From an uncultured Bacteroidales bacterium (GTDB lineage Bacteria; Bacteroidota; Bacteroidia; Bacteroidales; Bacteroidaceae), in the NCBI GenBank assembly GCA_902763885.1, contig CACWTU010000006.1:186001-250000 (forward strand): 64,000 nt of DNA, in the 5' to 3' direction. This document shows, in pieces, positions 24,458-34,376 of this stretch. Position 1 is the first letter of the stretch. The number at the start of each line of letters is the position of its first letter. A model generated the notes under the pieces. The model made no database searches. It was not told where the DNA came from and worked only from the letters and a program-made list of their open reading frames with translations. Both the position numbers and the translations under genes were made by a program.

Positions 24458-25915
24458 TCAATATGTTGTACTTTCCTTAATCACATTCAGACGCTCTACC
24501 TTCTCATCCTCGGGACCGGTCAGCTGACAGCCCTTTTCTTTTGCGTAGAGTATGTAGTCAATTATTTCCTGCGTGATACGCTCACCCGGGGCCAGGATAG
24601 GAATTCCGGGAGGATAGCACATCACAAATTCCGTACAGATACGTCCATTGGTCTCGCGGATGGGAATCATCTCCTCCTTGGGAGCATAGAAAGCCTCCTG
24701 CGGAGTCATCACGACCGATGGGTTGATGTACTCATGATCAAACAGGCCGGAACGGTCGCGGCTGTAACGGCGCTTCACGTCAACCAGTGCGCTTACTAAG
24801 CGTTCAACCTCACGCATGCGATCACCTATCGATATGTAAGCCAACACGTTACCCATATCACCCAGCTCCAACTGGATGTCATACTCGTCACGCAGCAGGT
24901 CATAAACCTCAATTCCTGCAAGGCCGATATCCAAAGTATAGACAGTCAGTTTTGTGGGGTCAAAATCAAATACGCTGTCTCCGTTAATCAGCTCCTTGCC
25001 GTAAGCGTAGTAGCCGCCAATCTTGTTAATTTCGGTGCGGGCGTAATTGGCAATGCGCATAACCTCGGCAAACAGTTCCTTGCCGCGCAGGGCCAGGTTA
25101 CGGCGTGAAATATCAAGACTTGAAATAAGCAGATACGATGCGCTTGTGGTCTGCGTAAGATTTATCACCTGACGTACATAACCGGCGCTCACATTAGGAC
25201 CGGTAAGCAGGAACGAGCTCTGCGTAAGACTACCGCCCGACTTATGCATTGAAACCGATGACATATCGGCCCCAGCAGCCATAGCGGTCAAAGGCATGTC
25301 CTCACCAAAGTAGAAGTGTGTTCCGTGAGCCTCGTCCACCAGCACCATCATGCCGTGCTCGTGAGCCAGCTCAACAATCTTTTTAAGGTTGGAGCAAATT
25401 CCGTAGTAAGTGGGGTTGTTCACCAGGATGGCCTTTGCCTCGGGGTTCTCCTCGATGGCGCGCTCCACCTGTGATATCTTCATGCCCAGGGCTATACCCA
25501 GGCGGCTGTCTGTATCGGGATTAACGTAAATGGGAGTTGCGCCGTTTACAACCAGAGCGTTAATCACGCTGCGGTGCACGTTACGCGGCAGGATTATCTT
25601 CTCGCCGCTCTTGCAGGCGGTCAGCACCATAGTCTGTACGGCCGATGTAGTACCACCCACCATAAGGAATGCGTGTGCGGCACCGAATGCCTCGGCAGCC
25701 AGTTCTTCGGCCTCTTTGATAACTGAAATGGGATGACAGAGATTGTCAAGGGGTTTCATTGAGTTCACATCCAACTCAACGCACTGCTTACCAAGCAGAG
25801 CAACAAGTTCGGGGTTTCCCCTACCTCTTTTGTGACCGGGTACATCGAAAGGTACCACTCTGTTCCTGCGGAACTCCTGCAGAGCCTCATAAACGGGAGC
25901 TTTTCGCTGATCCAT
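24458..25915 (-). CDS. Arginine decarboxylase (Orn/Lys/Arg decarboxylase major family)
   Basis: 485 aa, fold I PLP enzyme without the long N-terminal wing domain. Motifs: FDVPGHKRGRGNPEL, FLMVGGTTSAVQTM, VLVDEAHGTHFYF and the PLP lysine in SMHKSGGSLTQSS (about 230), and a C-terminal PPGIPILAPGERI. The substrate call (arginine rather than lysine or ornithine) rests on the agmatinase downstream. First gene of the polyamine operon; 12 bp before speE. A terminator-like hairpin 66 bp upstream suggests attenuation control. Confidence 0.85.
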   Translation of the reverse strand: MDQRKAPVYEALQEFRRNRVVPFDVPGHKRGRGNPELVALLGKQCVELDVNSMKPLDNLCHPISVIKEAEELAAEAFGAAHAFLMVGGTTSAVQTMVLTACKSGEKIILPRNVHRSVINALVVNGATPIYVNPDTDSRLGIALGMKISQVERAIEENPEAKAILVNNPTYYGICSNLKKIVELAHEHGMMVLVDEAHGTHFYFGEDMPLTAMAAGADMSSVSMHKSGGSLTQSSFLLTGPNVSAGYVRQVINLTQTTSASYLLISSLDISRRNLALRGKELFAEVMRIANYARTEINKIGGYYAYGKELINGDSVFDFDPTKLTVYTLDIGLAGIEVYDLLRDEYDIQLELGDMGNVLAYISIGDRMREVERLVSALVDVKRRYSRDRSGLFDHEYINPSVVMTPQEAFYAPKEEMIPIRETNGRICTEFVMCYPPGIPILAPGERITQEIIDYILYAKEKGCQLTGPEDEKVERLNVIKESTTY

Positions 25916-25980
25916 CTACTCAAAAACGTTTTAAAAAGTTCAACCATCCTGCCTTTTTCCATCCTTTCTGTTGAGGGGAC

Positions 25981-26021
25981 AAAAAAAAGACATAAACAAT
26001 AAAACCTCTCTTGTTTACGTC
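25981..26021 (-). promoter_or_regulatory. Terminator-like hairpin in the leader of the arginine decarboxylase operon
   Basis: On the minus strand GACGTAAACA (26021-26012) pairs with TGTTTATGTC (25998-25989) and is followed by eight Ts (25988-25981). It is 66 bp before the start codon, with no convincing gene upstream that it could end. Just before it, GTAC-AAA-GGC...GCC-GGC-GTAC (26050-26025) can form another hairpin. The arrangement resembles an attenuator or riboswitch expression platform; the ligand, if any, is unknown. Confidence 0.5.
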
Positions 26022-26269
26022 TTCGGTACGCCGGCAGTAAGGCCTTTGTACTTTCAAATCAGAGTCTATATAGTAAACAAATACTTTTACTACTCTTCTT
26101 ATTGACCGTTTTCCAAGTCGGGCGGTTATAAAGTAACCAACTTTAAAAAAAGGGGTACGTTACCGTACACAATGTGCGTTATGCGCACAACTCAATAATA
26201 GGAAAACTCTGATTCAATCCATTCTGCTTTCCTGACTGCAAAGGTACACCTTTTTTATTACCCCCCAAC

Positions 26270-26420
26270 CTTTTTATAAAATAATTGAGAATTGAAAATT
26301 GAAAATTGAGAATTAACGCAGGTACAAGCGTATTGGAGCGAACGAGGCGACGAGTGAGACCGCGATCCCGGAGGGTCGCCAAGCTCCCAGAGGGAGCGCT
26401 TTCGCGTAGCGAAATAAAAT
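26270..26420. repeat. Non-coding repeat-rich stretch before tRNA-Pro
   Basis: It contains short direct repeats of the type AATTGAAAATTGA/GAATT (about 26281-26314) followed by a GC-rich section with several small dyads (GGAGGGTCGCC, CTCCCAGAGGGAG, TTTCGCGTAGCGAAA). I see no gene here. Between 26022 and 26270 nothing else is recognisable apart from a small GTACG-TTAC-CGTAC hairpin near 26156. Confidence 0.45.
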
Positions 26421-26479
26421 GAGGTTTACCGAATCCTTTCATCCCGACAGGAAACTTTTCCAAAATCAGATAGGATAGC

Positions 26480-26515
26480 AAAAAAAGAAACAGCAGCTGA
26501 ATGAGCCACTGTTTC
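26480..26515 (-). terminator. Intrinsic terminator of tRNA-Pro
   Basis: On the minus strand GAAACAG plus five more pairs (two wobble) form a stem with CTGTTTC (26515-26487), followed by seven or more Ts. It begins five bases after the tRNA discriminator base. Confidence 0.8.
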
Positions 26516-26519
26516 ATTG

Positions 26520-26594
26520 TCGGGATGAAAGGATTCGAACCTTCGACCACCTGGTCCCAAACCAGGCATTCTAACCGGACTGAACTACATCCCG
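26520..26594 (-). tRNA. tRNA-Pro (anticodon TGG)
   Basis: The minus strand folds into a cloverleaf: acceptor CGGGATG/CATCCCG with discriminator A, anticodon stem CCTGG/CCAGG with loop TTTGGGA (anticodon TGG), and T arm AAGGTTCGAATCCTT. CCA is not encoded. It reads codons CCA/CCG and is followed by a good terminator. Confidence 0.95.
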
Positions 26595-26653
26595 AAAGCC
26601 TTTCTTTCCTGAAAAGCGGCACAAAGGTACACTTTTCAGACAGAATCAGCAAA

Positions 26654-27841
26654 TTATTTCAAAATTTCTAAAGCCTTGAAGCACTTTACAAGCTTATCGA
26701 TGGCAAAATCCACCTGCTCCTTTGTGTGGGTAGCCATCAGTGAGAATCTGATAAGCGTATCATCAGGTGAACAGGCCGGCGGAACAACCGGATTCACGAA
26801 TACGCCCTCATCAAACAGCATCTTGGTTACGGTAAAGGTCTTCACCATATCCCTTATGTACAATGGAATGATCGGGGTCGATGTCTTGCCTATCTCAAAT
26901 CCAAGCTGACGGAAACTGTTCAGTGCATAATCAGTAAGTTTCCACAGGTGCTCTATACGCTCCGGCTCGTTTTTCATAATCTGCAGGGCTGCACGTGCGG
27001 CTGCTGTAGCGGCCGGGGTATTGCTGGCGCTGAAGATATATGCACGTGAATGGTGACGTACAAAGTTTATTATGTCTTTGTCTGCAGCAATGAAACCGCC
27101 TATTGCAGCCAGTGACTTGCTGAAGGTACCCATTATTATCTCAACCTGATCCGTCAGGCCGTAATGGTTGCAGACTCCACGTCCGTGATCACCCAAAACG
27201 CCCAGTCCATGAGCCTCATCCACCATTATAGCGCAATTATACTTGTCCTTGAGAGCCACTATGCCCGGCAGGTCTGCCAAATCACCCTCCATGCTGAATA
27301 CGCCATCTACCACCACGAGCTTGAGCGAATCCGGCTCACAACGCTGCAGCGTCTTCTCGAGCGATGCCATATCATTGTGTCTGAACTTGAGCGGTTTGGC
27401 AAATGAAAGACGCCTGCCGTCCACAATAGAAGCATGATCCAACTCATCACATACCACATAATCATCCTTACCCATGAGACATGAGATAGTACCCAGGTTT
27501 GACTGGAAACCGGTTGAGTATATGATAGCCTCCTCCTTACCAACAAATTCTGCCAGTTCAGCCTCAAACTCCTTGTGAAGGTCAAGCGTGCCGTTAAGAT
27601 AACGTGAACCGGCACAACCTGTACCGTATTTCTTGACGGCCTCAACGGCAGCCTCTATTACCTTAGGATGGTTGGTAAGTCCCAGATAGGAGTTGGAGCC
27701 AAACATCAGAACCTTGCGGCCCTCCATGGTAACTTCTGTGTCCTGTTTACTTGAAATACATTTGTGGTACGGGTAAATATTGCGCGCCATAGCTATCTGA
27801 GGCAGAGTATATTTGGCGCATCTTTCGCTTAGTTTGTTCAT
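26654..27841 (-). CDS. spt: Serine palmitoyltransferase (alpha-oxoamine synthase family)
   Basis: 395 aa. PLP enzyme with SNSYLGLTNHPKV, GCAGSRYLNGTLDLH, DELDHASIVDGRRLS, VDEAHGLGVLGDHGRG and the PLP lysine in GTFSKSLAAIGGF. SPT, KBL and BioF share these, but HKCISSKQDTEVTMEGRKVLMFGSNSYLGL and the C-terminal VNPVVPPACSPDDTLIRFSLMATHT agree with the Bacteroidales SPT that condenses serine with a fatty acyl-CoA or ACP to start sphingolipid synthesis. It is divergent from a lipid kinase gene 62 bp away, which fits a lipid role. Confidence 0.85.
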   Translation of the reverse strand: MNKLSERCAKYTLPQIAMARNIYPYHKCISSKQDTEVTMEGRKVLMFGSNSYLGLTNHPKVIEAAVEAVKKYGTGCAGSRYLNGTLDLHKEFEAELAEFVGKEEAIIYSTGFQSNLGTISCLMGKDDYVVCDELDHASIVDGRRLSFAKPLKFRHNDMASLEKTLQRCEPDSLKLVVVDGVFSMEGDLADLPGIVALKDKYNCAIMVDEAHGLGVLGDHGRGVCNHYGLTDQVEIIMGTFSKSLAAIGGFIAADKDIINFVRHHSRAYIFSASNTPAATAAARAALQIMKNEPERIEHLWKLTDYALNSFRQLGFEIGKTSTPIIPLYIRDMVKTFTVTKMLFDEGVFVNPVVPPACSPDDTLIRFSLMATHTKEQVDFAIDKLVKCFKALEILK

Positions 27842-27903
27842 AACGGCGCAAAATTAGTTATTTTTACCTATCTTCGCATCTGTAATAGCGCCTTTTATTT
27901 ATA

Positions 27904-28803
27904 ATGAGTTCAAAAAGAAAAATTGTGTTTGTATATAACCCCATTTCAGGAGGTCGCAGGCTGATACCTGTGGTCCCCATCATTGAGAGGTTTACAAACC
28001 GTGATCTATACGATTTTGAAATTGTTTCTACTGATCATAAAGGGCACTCCACAGAACTTGCGCGCCAGTATGCCGCTAAAAACTATGATGCCGTCATTGC
28101 CGTGGGAGGTGACGGAACAGTAAATGAGGTGGGCTGCGGTCTTATAGGGACAGACACTGCGCTCGGTATTATCCCATGCGGTTCAGGCAACGGACTGGCA
28201 CGTCACTTAGGCATACCCATCGACCCATATAAAGCAGTAAAATGGTTAAACAAATCAAGGTTCACTGAGATTGACTACGGGATGATGGAGAACCAACCGT
28301 TTTTCTGTACTTGCGGTGTAGGTTTCGATGCCAAGGTAAGTGACGCCTTCTCCAAGTCAAGCTCACGTGGCATACTGACCTATTTGGAGAGCATCATGAA
28401 GGAGATTGCCACCTATCACAATGAGACCTACAAGCTTTCATTCGACAATTCAAGTGAGACATTTGAGGCATTCTTCATAACCTGCGCCAATGCTGACCAA
28501 TGGGGCAACAACGCATACATAGCCCCCACAGCATCACTTCAGGACGGACTTTTGGATGTAATAGCCGCCCATCCGTTCACCGTGATTGACGCACCGCTCA
28601 TAGCTTTCCAGCTGTTCAACAGGCTCATTGACAAGAACCCTAAAGTTGATGTGCGCAAGTGCAGCAGGGTTACCATAACACGTGACTCGGAAGGTCCGGC
28701 CCATTTTGACGGAGAACCGGTAATGATGGGTAAGGTAATACACATTGAGCTGGTATCGGGAGGGCTTAAGGTCCTCATCCCCGACAAGCATCACGGCATC
28801 TGA
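27904..28803 (+). CDS. Diacylglycerol/lipid kinase family protein
   Basis: 299 aa. DAGK catalytic domain: VYNPISGGRR, AVGGDGTVNEVGCGL (nucleotide-binding), GIIPCGSGNGLARHLG, and the C-terminal HFDGEP. This is the YegS/BmrU/DgkB-type soluble lipid kinase. The substrate could be diacylglycerol or a sphingoid base; the divergent SPT gene makes the latter possible but unproven. Its end overlaps the trmN6-like gene by 13 bp in convergent orientation. Confidence 0.85.
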   Translation: MSSKRKIVFVYNPISGGRRLIPVVPIIERFTNRDLYDFEIVSTDHKGHSTELARQYAAKNYDAVIAVGGDGTVNEVGCGLIGTDTALGIIPCGSGNGLARHLGIPIDPYKAVKWLNKSRFTEIDYGMMENQPFFCTCGVGFDAKVSDAFSKSSSRGILTYLESIMKEIATYHNETYKLSFDNSSETFEAFFITCANADQWGNNAYIAPTASLQDGLLDVIAAHPFTVIDAPLIAFQLFNRLIDKNPKVDVRKCSRVTITRDSEGPAHFDGEPVMMGKVIHIELVSGGLKVLIPDKHHGI

Positions 28804-29501
28804 TATTTAAGGTAAAAATCCTTTACAAGCGCTATATACTCCGGCGTCTCCTCGCCATCAGTTCCGCACATCTCCAAAACACAGATATCCAATGTGGGGC
28901 AATGCCTGCCGAAAGCCACGAGTGAACGCTTGGGCGTTTTGCCTGCCACTGTTACCACATCTGTCCTACGGCACATCTCAAGTCCGTTAGCAACAGCACA
29001 TTTGGCAAACGTCTCAACAGAATCATAAGGCAGCACCAGACAAAGCAATCCGTCATCAGCCAGCAGCCTGGCAGCAGATGCAGCCAGCGTCTCATAGCTC
29101 AAGGAATCATTATGCCGGGCAGTGTTACGTCCTGAATCAGGACAACGCAGCGAATCGCGGAAATAAGGCGGATTGCACACTATCCGGTCATACTTGACGC
29201 CTGTAAAATCTGCAATATCAGTATGCTCAACCGCAATCCTGTCCGCCCAAGGTGAATTGGCGGCATTCATTCCTGCCTGCTCGGCCGCAGCGGCATCGAT
29301 TTCAACGGCAGTCACGCTGCCTGCACCACGCTGAGCGGCCATAAGCGCTATCAGGCCCGTACCGGTGCCGATGTCAAGCACGCTTAAACCCGCACTTATG
29401 GGAAACCAGGCACCAAGCAGGACACCGTCAGTGCCCACCTTCATGGAACATCTCTCCTGCTCTATGCTGAATTGCCTGAATCTGAACCAGCTGTTTGACA
29501 T
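28791..29501 (-). CDS. trmN6: tRNA1(Val) A37 N6-methyltransferase
   Basis: 236 aa from ATG 29501 (MSNSWFRFRQFSIEQERCSMKVGTDGVLLGAW). The N-terminal part is diagnostic for the YfiC/TrmN6 family. SAM-binding VLDIGTGTGLIAL and the adenine-N6 motif CNPPYF follow. It methylates A37 of tRNA-Val. Eight further codons upstream are possible but less likely. Confidence 0.88.
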   Translation of the reverse strand: MSNSWFRFRQFSIEQERCSMKVGTDGVLLGAWFPISAGLSVLDIGTGTGLIALMAAQRGAGSVTAVEIDAAAAEQAGMNAANSPWADRIAVEHTDIADFTGVKYDRIVCNPPYFRDSLRCPDSGRNTARHNDSLSYETLAASAARLLADDGLLCLVLPYDSVETFAKCAVANGLEMCRRTDVVTVAGKTPKRSLVAFGRHCPTLDICVLEMCGTDGEETPEYIALVKDFYLKYQMP

Positions 29502-29594
29502 CGGACAAATAACTTTTACCGGCACAAAAGTACTTTTTTTGTTTTATTCAGAGGTTTTGACGGCACAAATAGCTGTTCCTTGCGCGCGTTTTAT

Positions 29595-29602
29595 TACTTT
29601 TG
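29595..29602 (+). promoter_or_regulatory. -7 box for lon
   Basis: TACTTTTG matches TAnnTTTG, 22 bp before ATG 29625, giving a short leader. No clear -33 TTTG is present. Its position favours ATG 29625 over the ATG-like start at 29580, which would lie upstream of the promoter. Confidence 0.45.
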
Positions 29603-29624
29603 CAGATTATTTGCAGAATTATAT

Positions 29625-32099
29625 ATGTGGACTAAGAAACACTCTGAAGAATCTTTTGACGAATCCAACCCCTCATTCTCAATGATTGCTGATTTTGACG
29701 GCAATGAGAACGGCCTTTTTGAATCGGATCTGGATGAAGTAGTGCCTGTGCTCCCTCTCAGGAACATGGTGCTGTTCCCTACCGTCGTTATGCCGGTCAC
29801 CGTTGGGCGGAAATCGTCACTCAAACTGATACAAAACGCCTCTGCTGAAAGCAAGCAGATAGCGGTTTTCTGCCAGAAAGACCCTGATACTGAGAATCCA
29901 GGCTTGAATGACCTCTACAACACAGGTGTGTTGGCCAAGGTGATCCGCGTGTTCGATATGCCCGACCAGACCACCACAGTGGTACTGCAGGGTATGCAGC
30001 GCATCAAGCTTAGAAGCATAATTGATGACAATCCTTATCTGATAGGTACCGCTGAGCTTTTCCCGGAGGTACTGCCCCCCACCCGCAGTAAGGAGTTCAA
30101 GGCTATCGTTGATTCATGCAAGGATGCCGCAATAAAGTATGTAAAGCTGTCTGACAACATTCAGCCCGATGCCGCATTCGCACTCAAGAACATCTCCAAC
30201 GGACTGTTCCTGATAAACTTCATATGCGCCAACCTGCCCTTTGACATAAAGGAGAAGGCACGTCTGCTGCGTGAGGGAACCTGCTCCAGCCGTGCGCTGA
30301 GCCTACTCTCTCTGCTCAACCGTGAGATACAGCTGGCAGAACTCAAGATGAGCATACAGCGCCGCACCCATGAGGATATTGACAAGCAGCAGAAAGAGTA
30401 TTTCCTGCAGCAGGAGCTTAAGAACATCCAGGATGAGCTGGGCGGAAGCGTCCAGGACCAGGATATTGAAGAGATGCGCCTCAAGGCCGGCCAGAAGAAA
30501 TGGAGCGATGAGGTACGCAAGATTTTTGAGAAGGAGCTGGTCAAGCTGGAACGCACCAACTCCCAGTCACCTGACTACAACGTACAGCTTTCTTATCTGC
30601 AGACTGTACTGAGCCTGCCCTGGGGTGAGTTCACCAAGGACAACCTCGATATGGACAATGCCCGCAAGGCCCTTGACAAGGACCACTACGGACTGGAGAA
30701 AGTAAAGGAGCGTATCCTGGAGCATCTGGCCGTGATGAAGCTGCGCGGTGATTTCAAATCACCCATCCTGTGCCTCTACGGCCCTCCCGGAGTTGGTAAG
30801 ACATCACTGGGACTCTCCATTGCCAACGCCCTCAAACGCAAGTACGTGCGTATATCACTGGGCGGTCTGCATGATGAGGCTGAGATCCGCGGACACCGCA
30901 AGACCTATATCGGCGCAATGCCTGGCCGTATCATCAAGGGACTGGCCAAAGCCGGTTCATCCAATCCCGTGTTCATTCTCGATGAGATTGACAAGGTGAG
31001 CCAGATGACCACACAGGGTGATCCCTCATCGGCCATGCTTGAGGTACTGGATCCAGAGCAGAACATAGCATTCCATGACAACTATCTGGATATTGACTAT
31101 GACTTGTCAAAGGTTATGTTCATAGCTACAGCAAACAACATCAATACAATACCTGCTCCCCTGCTGGACCGTATGGAGCTGATTGAGGTGAGCGGATACA
31201 TCACTGAGGAGAAGATTGAGATTGCCAAGCGCCACCTCATACCAAAGGAGATGGAGGCAAACGGCCTTAAGAAAGGCAGCCTGAACATTACCAAGCCCGC
31301 CATTGAGGCTATCATTGAGAGTTACACCCGTGAATCGGGCGTACGTGAACTGGACAAGAAGATCGGCAAGATTTGCCGTAAGACCGCTTGCAAGTATGCC
31401 AATGACGCTGATTTCGGCAAGATGACGGTGAAGCCGGCCGACCTCAAGGAACTGCTTGGCACCAAGCCCTACTCCCGTGACAAGTATCAGGGCAATGACT
31501 ACGCCGGTGTGGTGACAGGCCTGGCCTGGACAGCCGTAGGCGGTGAGATACTGTTCGTTGAGACCAGCCTGAGCCGAGGCAAGGAGGGCAAGCTTACCCT
31601 TACAGGTAATCTGGGTGATGTGATGAAGGAGTCAGCCATGCTGGCTATGGAGTACATCCGCGCCCACGCCAAACTGCTTGATCTGGATCCGGCCGTATTC
31701 AACTCATGGAACGTACATATCCATGTGCCTGAGGGTGCAATACCAAAAGATGGCCCATCGGCCGGCATAACAATGGCAACGTCTATTGCATCGGCCTTTA
31801 CCCAGCGTAAGGTGCGCGCCAACCTGGCTATGACCGGTGAGATAACGCTTCGCGGCAAGGTTCTGCCCGTAGGCGGTATACGTGAGAAGATACTGGCCGC
31901 CAAACGTGCCGGAATAACCGATATAATCCTCTGCGCCGAGAACAAGCGTGACATAGAGGAGATCCCGGCCGAATATCTGAGCGGCGTGGAGTTCCACTAC
32001 GTAAACAACATAAGTGAAGTGTGGAAGATAGCCCTTCTTGATGAGAAGGTGGCCGATGCCCAGGAGATAGTCCCCATTCAGCAACCTGAAAAACAATAA
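29625..32099 (+). CDS. lon: ATP-dependent protease Lon
   Basis: 824 aa from ATG 29625. An N-terminal LON substrate-binding domain ([24 protein letters not shown]), a coiled linker ([19 protein letters not shown]), an AAA+ domain with [15 protein letters not shown] (about 387) and [24 protein letters not shown], and a protease domain with catalytic Ser in DGPSAGI (about 712) and Lys in [15 protein letters not shown] (about 755). Degrades damaged and regulatory proteins in the cytoplasm. Complete and typical for Bacteroidales. Confidence 0.96.
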   Translation: MWTKKHSEESFDESNPSFSMIADFDGNENGLFESDLDEVVPVLPLRNMVLFPTVVMPVTVGRKSSLKLIQNASAESKQIAVFCQKDPDTENPGLNDLYNTGVLAKVIRVFDMPDQTTTVVLQGMQRIKLRSIIDDNPYLIGTAELFPEVLPPTRSKEFKAIVDSCKDAAIKYVKLSDNIQPDAAFALKNISNGLFLINFICANLPFDIKEKARLLREGTCSSRALSLLSLLNREIQLAELKMSIQRRTHEDIDKQQKEYFLQQELKNIQDELGGSVQDQDIEEMRLKAGQKKWSDEVRKIFEKELVKLERTNSQSPDYNVQLSYLQTVLSLPWGEFTKDNLDMDNARKALDKDHYGLEKVKERILEHLAVMKLRGDFKSPILCLYGPPGVGKTSLGLSIANALKRKYVRISLGGLHDEAEIRGHRKTYIGAMPGRIIKGLAKAGSSNPVFILDEIDKVSQMTTQGDPSSAMLEVLDPEQNIAFHDNYLDIDYDLSKVMFIATANNINTIPAPLLDRMELIEVSGYITEEKIEIAKRHLIPKEMEANGLKKGSLNITKPAIEAIIESYTRESGVRELDKKIGKICRKTACKYANDADFGKMTVKPADLKELLGTKPYSRDKYQGNDYAGVVTGLAWTAVGGEILFVETSLSRGKEGKLTLTGNLGDVMKESAMLAMEYIRAHAKLLDLDPAVFNSWNVHIHVPEGAIPKDGPSAGITMATSIASAFTQRKVRANLAMTGEITLRGKVLPVGGIREKILAAKRAGITDIILCAENKRDIEEIPAEYLSGVEFHYVNNISEVWKIALLDEKVADAQEIVPIQQPEKQ

Positions 32100-32103
32100 G
32101 GCA

Positions 32104-33243
32104 TTGAAAGGATTGACATTTGAACTTCAGCATACTGACGGCACCAGCCACGCCAGGGCCGGCAAGATCACGACCGGACATGGTGTGATTGAAACCCCCA
32201 TCTTCATGCCCGTGGGCACGGTGGGGTCTGTCAAGGCCGTACAGGTGCCTGAACTCAAGAATGACATCAAAGCCCAGATCATACTGGGCAACACATACCA
32301 TCTCTACCTGCGTCCGGGACTGGATGTCCTTGAGAAAGCAGGCGGACTGCATAAATTCAACAGCGTTGACCTGCCCATGCTCACTGACAGCGGCGGCTTC
32401 CAGGTGTTCTCACTGACGGGCCTGCGCAAGATGACTGAGGAGGGTGTAACATTCCAGTCACACATTGACGGCTCACGTCACCTCTTCACCCCTGAGCGCG
32501 TCATGGACATTGAGCGCAGCATCGGCGCCGACATAATGATGGCATTCGATGAGTGCTGCCCGGGCGATGCTGACTACAAGTATGCCAAGCAGTCAATGCA
32601 GCGCACCCACCGCTGGCTGGACCGTTGCGTGCAGCGTTTCAGTGAGACCGAGCCCAAGTACGGATATCATCAGTCACTCTTTCCTATCGTTCAGGGTTGC
32701 GTTTACAAGGACCTGCGCTCTGCATCGGCCGAATATATTGCATCAAAAGGCGCTGAGGGTAATGCCATAGGCGGACTGGCCGTAGGAGAGCCAACAGAGG
32801 TCATGTATGAGATGATTGACCTGGTACACGGTATTCTGCCGCAGGACAAGCCGCGTTACCTGATGGGCGTAGGCACCCCTGCCAACATACTTGAAGCCAT
32901 TGCGCTTGGCGTTGACATGTTTGACTGCGTAATGCCCACCCGCAACGGCCGCAACGCCATGCTGTTCACCAAGGACGGCATCATAAACATACGCAACAAG
33001 AAATGGGAGGATGCCTTTGAGCCCATTGAGGCCGATGGTGCATCATACGTGGATACGCTCTACACCAAGGCCTATCTGCACCACCTGTTCAAGGCGCAGG
33101 AGTATCTGGCTCTCCAGATTGCCTCCCTGCACAATCTGGCATTCTACCTATGGCTGGTACGTGAGGCCCGCAAGCATATCCTGGCCGATGACTACCACAC
33201 ATGGAAAGATATTATGGTAAAACGTGTAATGCAACGCATATAA
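32104..33243 (+). CDS. tgt: tRNA-guanine transglycosylase
   Basis: 379 aa, TTG start four bases after the lon stop (KGLTFELQHTD); no better ATG exists before the conserved ARAGKITTGHGVIETPIFMPVG. LTDSGGFQVFSL holds the general-acid aspartate, and DCVMPTRNGRNAMLFT the nucleophile region. It exchanges G34 for preQ1 in tRNA-Asp, -Asn, -His and -Tyr. Odd: the CxCxxC...H zinc site of characterised bacterial Tgt is not visible; the corresponding stretch reads GASYVDTLYTKAYLHHLF and contains no cysteine. Confidence 0.92.
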   Translation: MKGLTFELQHTDGTSHARAGKITTGHGVIETPIFMPVGTVGSVKAVQVPELKNDIKAQIILGNTYHLYLRPGLDVLEKAGGLHKFNSVDLPMLTDSGGFQVFSLTGLRKMTEEGVTFQSHIDGSRHLFTPERVMDIERSIGADIMMAFDECCPGDADYKYAKQSMQRTHRWLDRCVQRFSETEPKYGYHQSLFPIVQGCVYKDLRSASAEYIASKGAEGNAIGGLAVGEPTEVMYEMIDLVHGILPQDKPRYLMGVGTPANILEAIALGVDMFDCVMPTRNGRNAMLFTKDGIINIRNKKWEDAFEPIEADGASYVDTLYTKAYLHHLFKAQEYLALQIASLHNLAFYLWLVREARKHILADDYHTWKDIMVKRVMQRI

Positions 33244-33249
33244 TCAGAT

Positions 33250-34368
33250 ATGGCAAAAACTATCAGACATAGACTACTCAAACGGCTTGACTGGTACATC
33301 ATCAAGAAGTTCCTGGGCACATACTTCTTTACCATTGCGCTGATTATCATCATTATGGTAGTGTTTGACTATAATGAGCATATAGACAAACTGAACAGGG
33401 CCTCTGTACAAGAAATCATATTTGAGTACTATTTGAACTATGTACCGTACTTCATAAACATGTTCAGTCCCCTGTTTGTATTTATCGCCATAATATTCTT
33501 CACCTCAAAGCTGGCTGAGAATTCAGAGATAATAGCCATGTTCTCCACAGGTATGAGTTTCAGGCGTATGATGATACCGTACCTGCTCTCCGCAGCCTTT
33601 ATAGGCGCCATTACACTTTATTTAGGCTCACAGGTCATCCCCAAGGGCAGTATAACCCGATTGAAATTTGAAAACAGGTACGGCTTGAGCCACTACGACC
33701 GTGACAACTCCGGTGGAACAACTAATATCCAGCTTGAGGTTGAGGAGGGTGTGATAGCATACATGGAGAGTTATCAGGACCTCAATAAAACCGGTTACAG
33801 ATTTTCACTTGACAAGTTTGAGGGCAAGAAACTGATGTCACACATGACAGCCCGTAGTGCCACATACGACACCCTCTCTACTGAGAAATATCATTGGAAA
33901 CTAAAGAACTTCATGATCCGTGACCTGTCAGGCAATATTGAAAGCATCAGCCAAGGTAATGAACTGGACACCATAATACGTTTTGAACCTGCTGATTTCC
34001 TGGTAGAAAACGGACAGCAGGAGACTATGTCATCGAAAGAGCTCCGTGAATACATCCAACGCCAGAAGGCCCGCGGATTCGGTAACATACAGGACTTTGA
34101 GATTGAGTACCACAAACGCTACGCCATGTCATTTGCGGCATTCATCCTCACCATAATGGGCGTGTCGCTCTCCAGCCGCAAGCGCAAGGGAGGCATGGGG
34201 CTCCATCTGGGTATCGGACTGGGACTCAGTTTCGGATACATACTGTTCCAGATAGTCTCATCAAACTTTGCAATAACAGGCTCTATGTCTGCTTTCATGG
34301 CTGAATGGTTACCCAATTTCATTTACATACCGATAGCAATATTCCTTTACATAAAAGCACCTAAATAA
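33250..34368 (+). CDS. LptF/LptG-family permease
   Basis: 372 aa. Three N-terminal membrane spans (FTIALIIIIMVVF, FSPLFVFIAIIFFTSKLAENSEIIAM with the conserved NSE, ISFRRMMIPYLLSAAFIGAITLYLGSQVIP), a beta-jellyroll periplasmic part, and three C-terminal spans ending LYIKAPK. This is the YjgP/YjgQ family that moves LPS from the inner membrane through the LptB2FG complex. Seven bases behind tgt, so lon-tgt-lptF/G-helicase is probably one transcription unit. Confidence 0.88.
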   Translation: MAKTIRHRLLKRLDWYIIKKFLGTYFFTIALIIIIMVVFDYNEHIDKLNRASVQEIIFEYYLNYVPYFINMFSPLFVFIAIIFFTSKLAENSEIIAMFSTGMSFRRMMIPYLLSAAFIGAITLYLGSQVIPKGSITRLKFENRYGLSHYDRDNSGGTTNIQLEVEEGVIAYMESYQDLNKTGYRFSLDKFEGKKLMSHMTARSATYDTLSTEKYHWKLKNFMIRDLSGNIESISQGNELDTIIRFEPADFLVENGQQETMSSKELREYIQRQKARGFGNIQDFEIEYHKRYAMSFAAFILTIMGVSLSSRKRKGGMGLHLGIGLGLSFGYILFQIVSSNFAITGSMSAFMAEWLPNFIYIPIAIFLYIKAPK

Positions 34369-34376
34369 CAAAAGTC

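Noticed and set aside
24458-25915. Lysine or ornithine decarboxylase
   Set aside because: The family cannot separate substrates by sight, but agmatinase in the same operon needs agmatine, so arginine is the likelier substrate.
26179-26652. 157-codon minus-strand frame across the tRNA region
   Set aside because: It runs through tRNA-Pro, its terminator and a repeat-rich stretch; translation contains no protein-like pattern.
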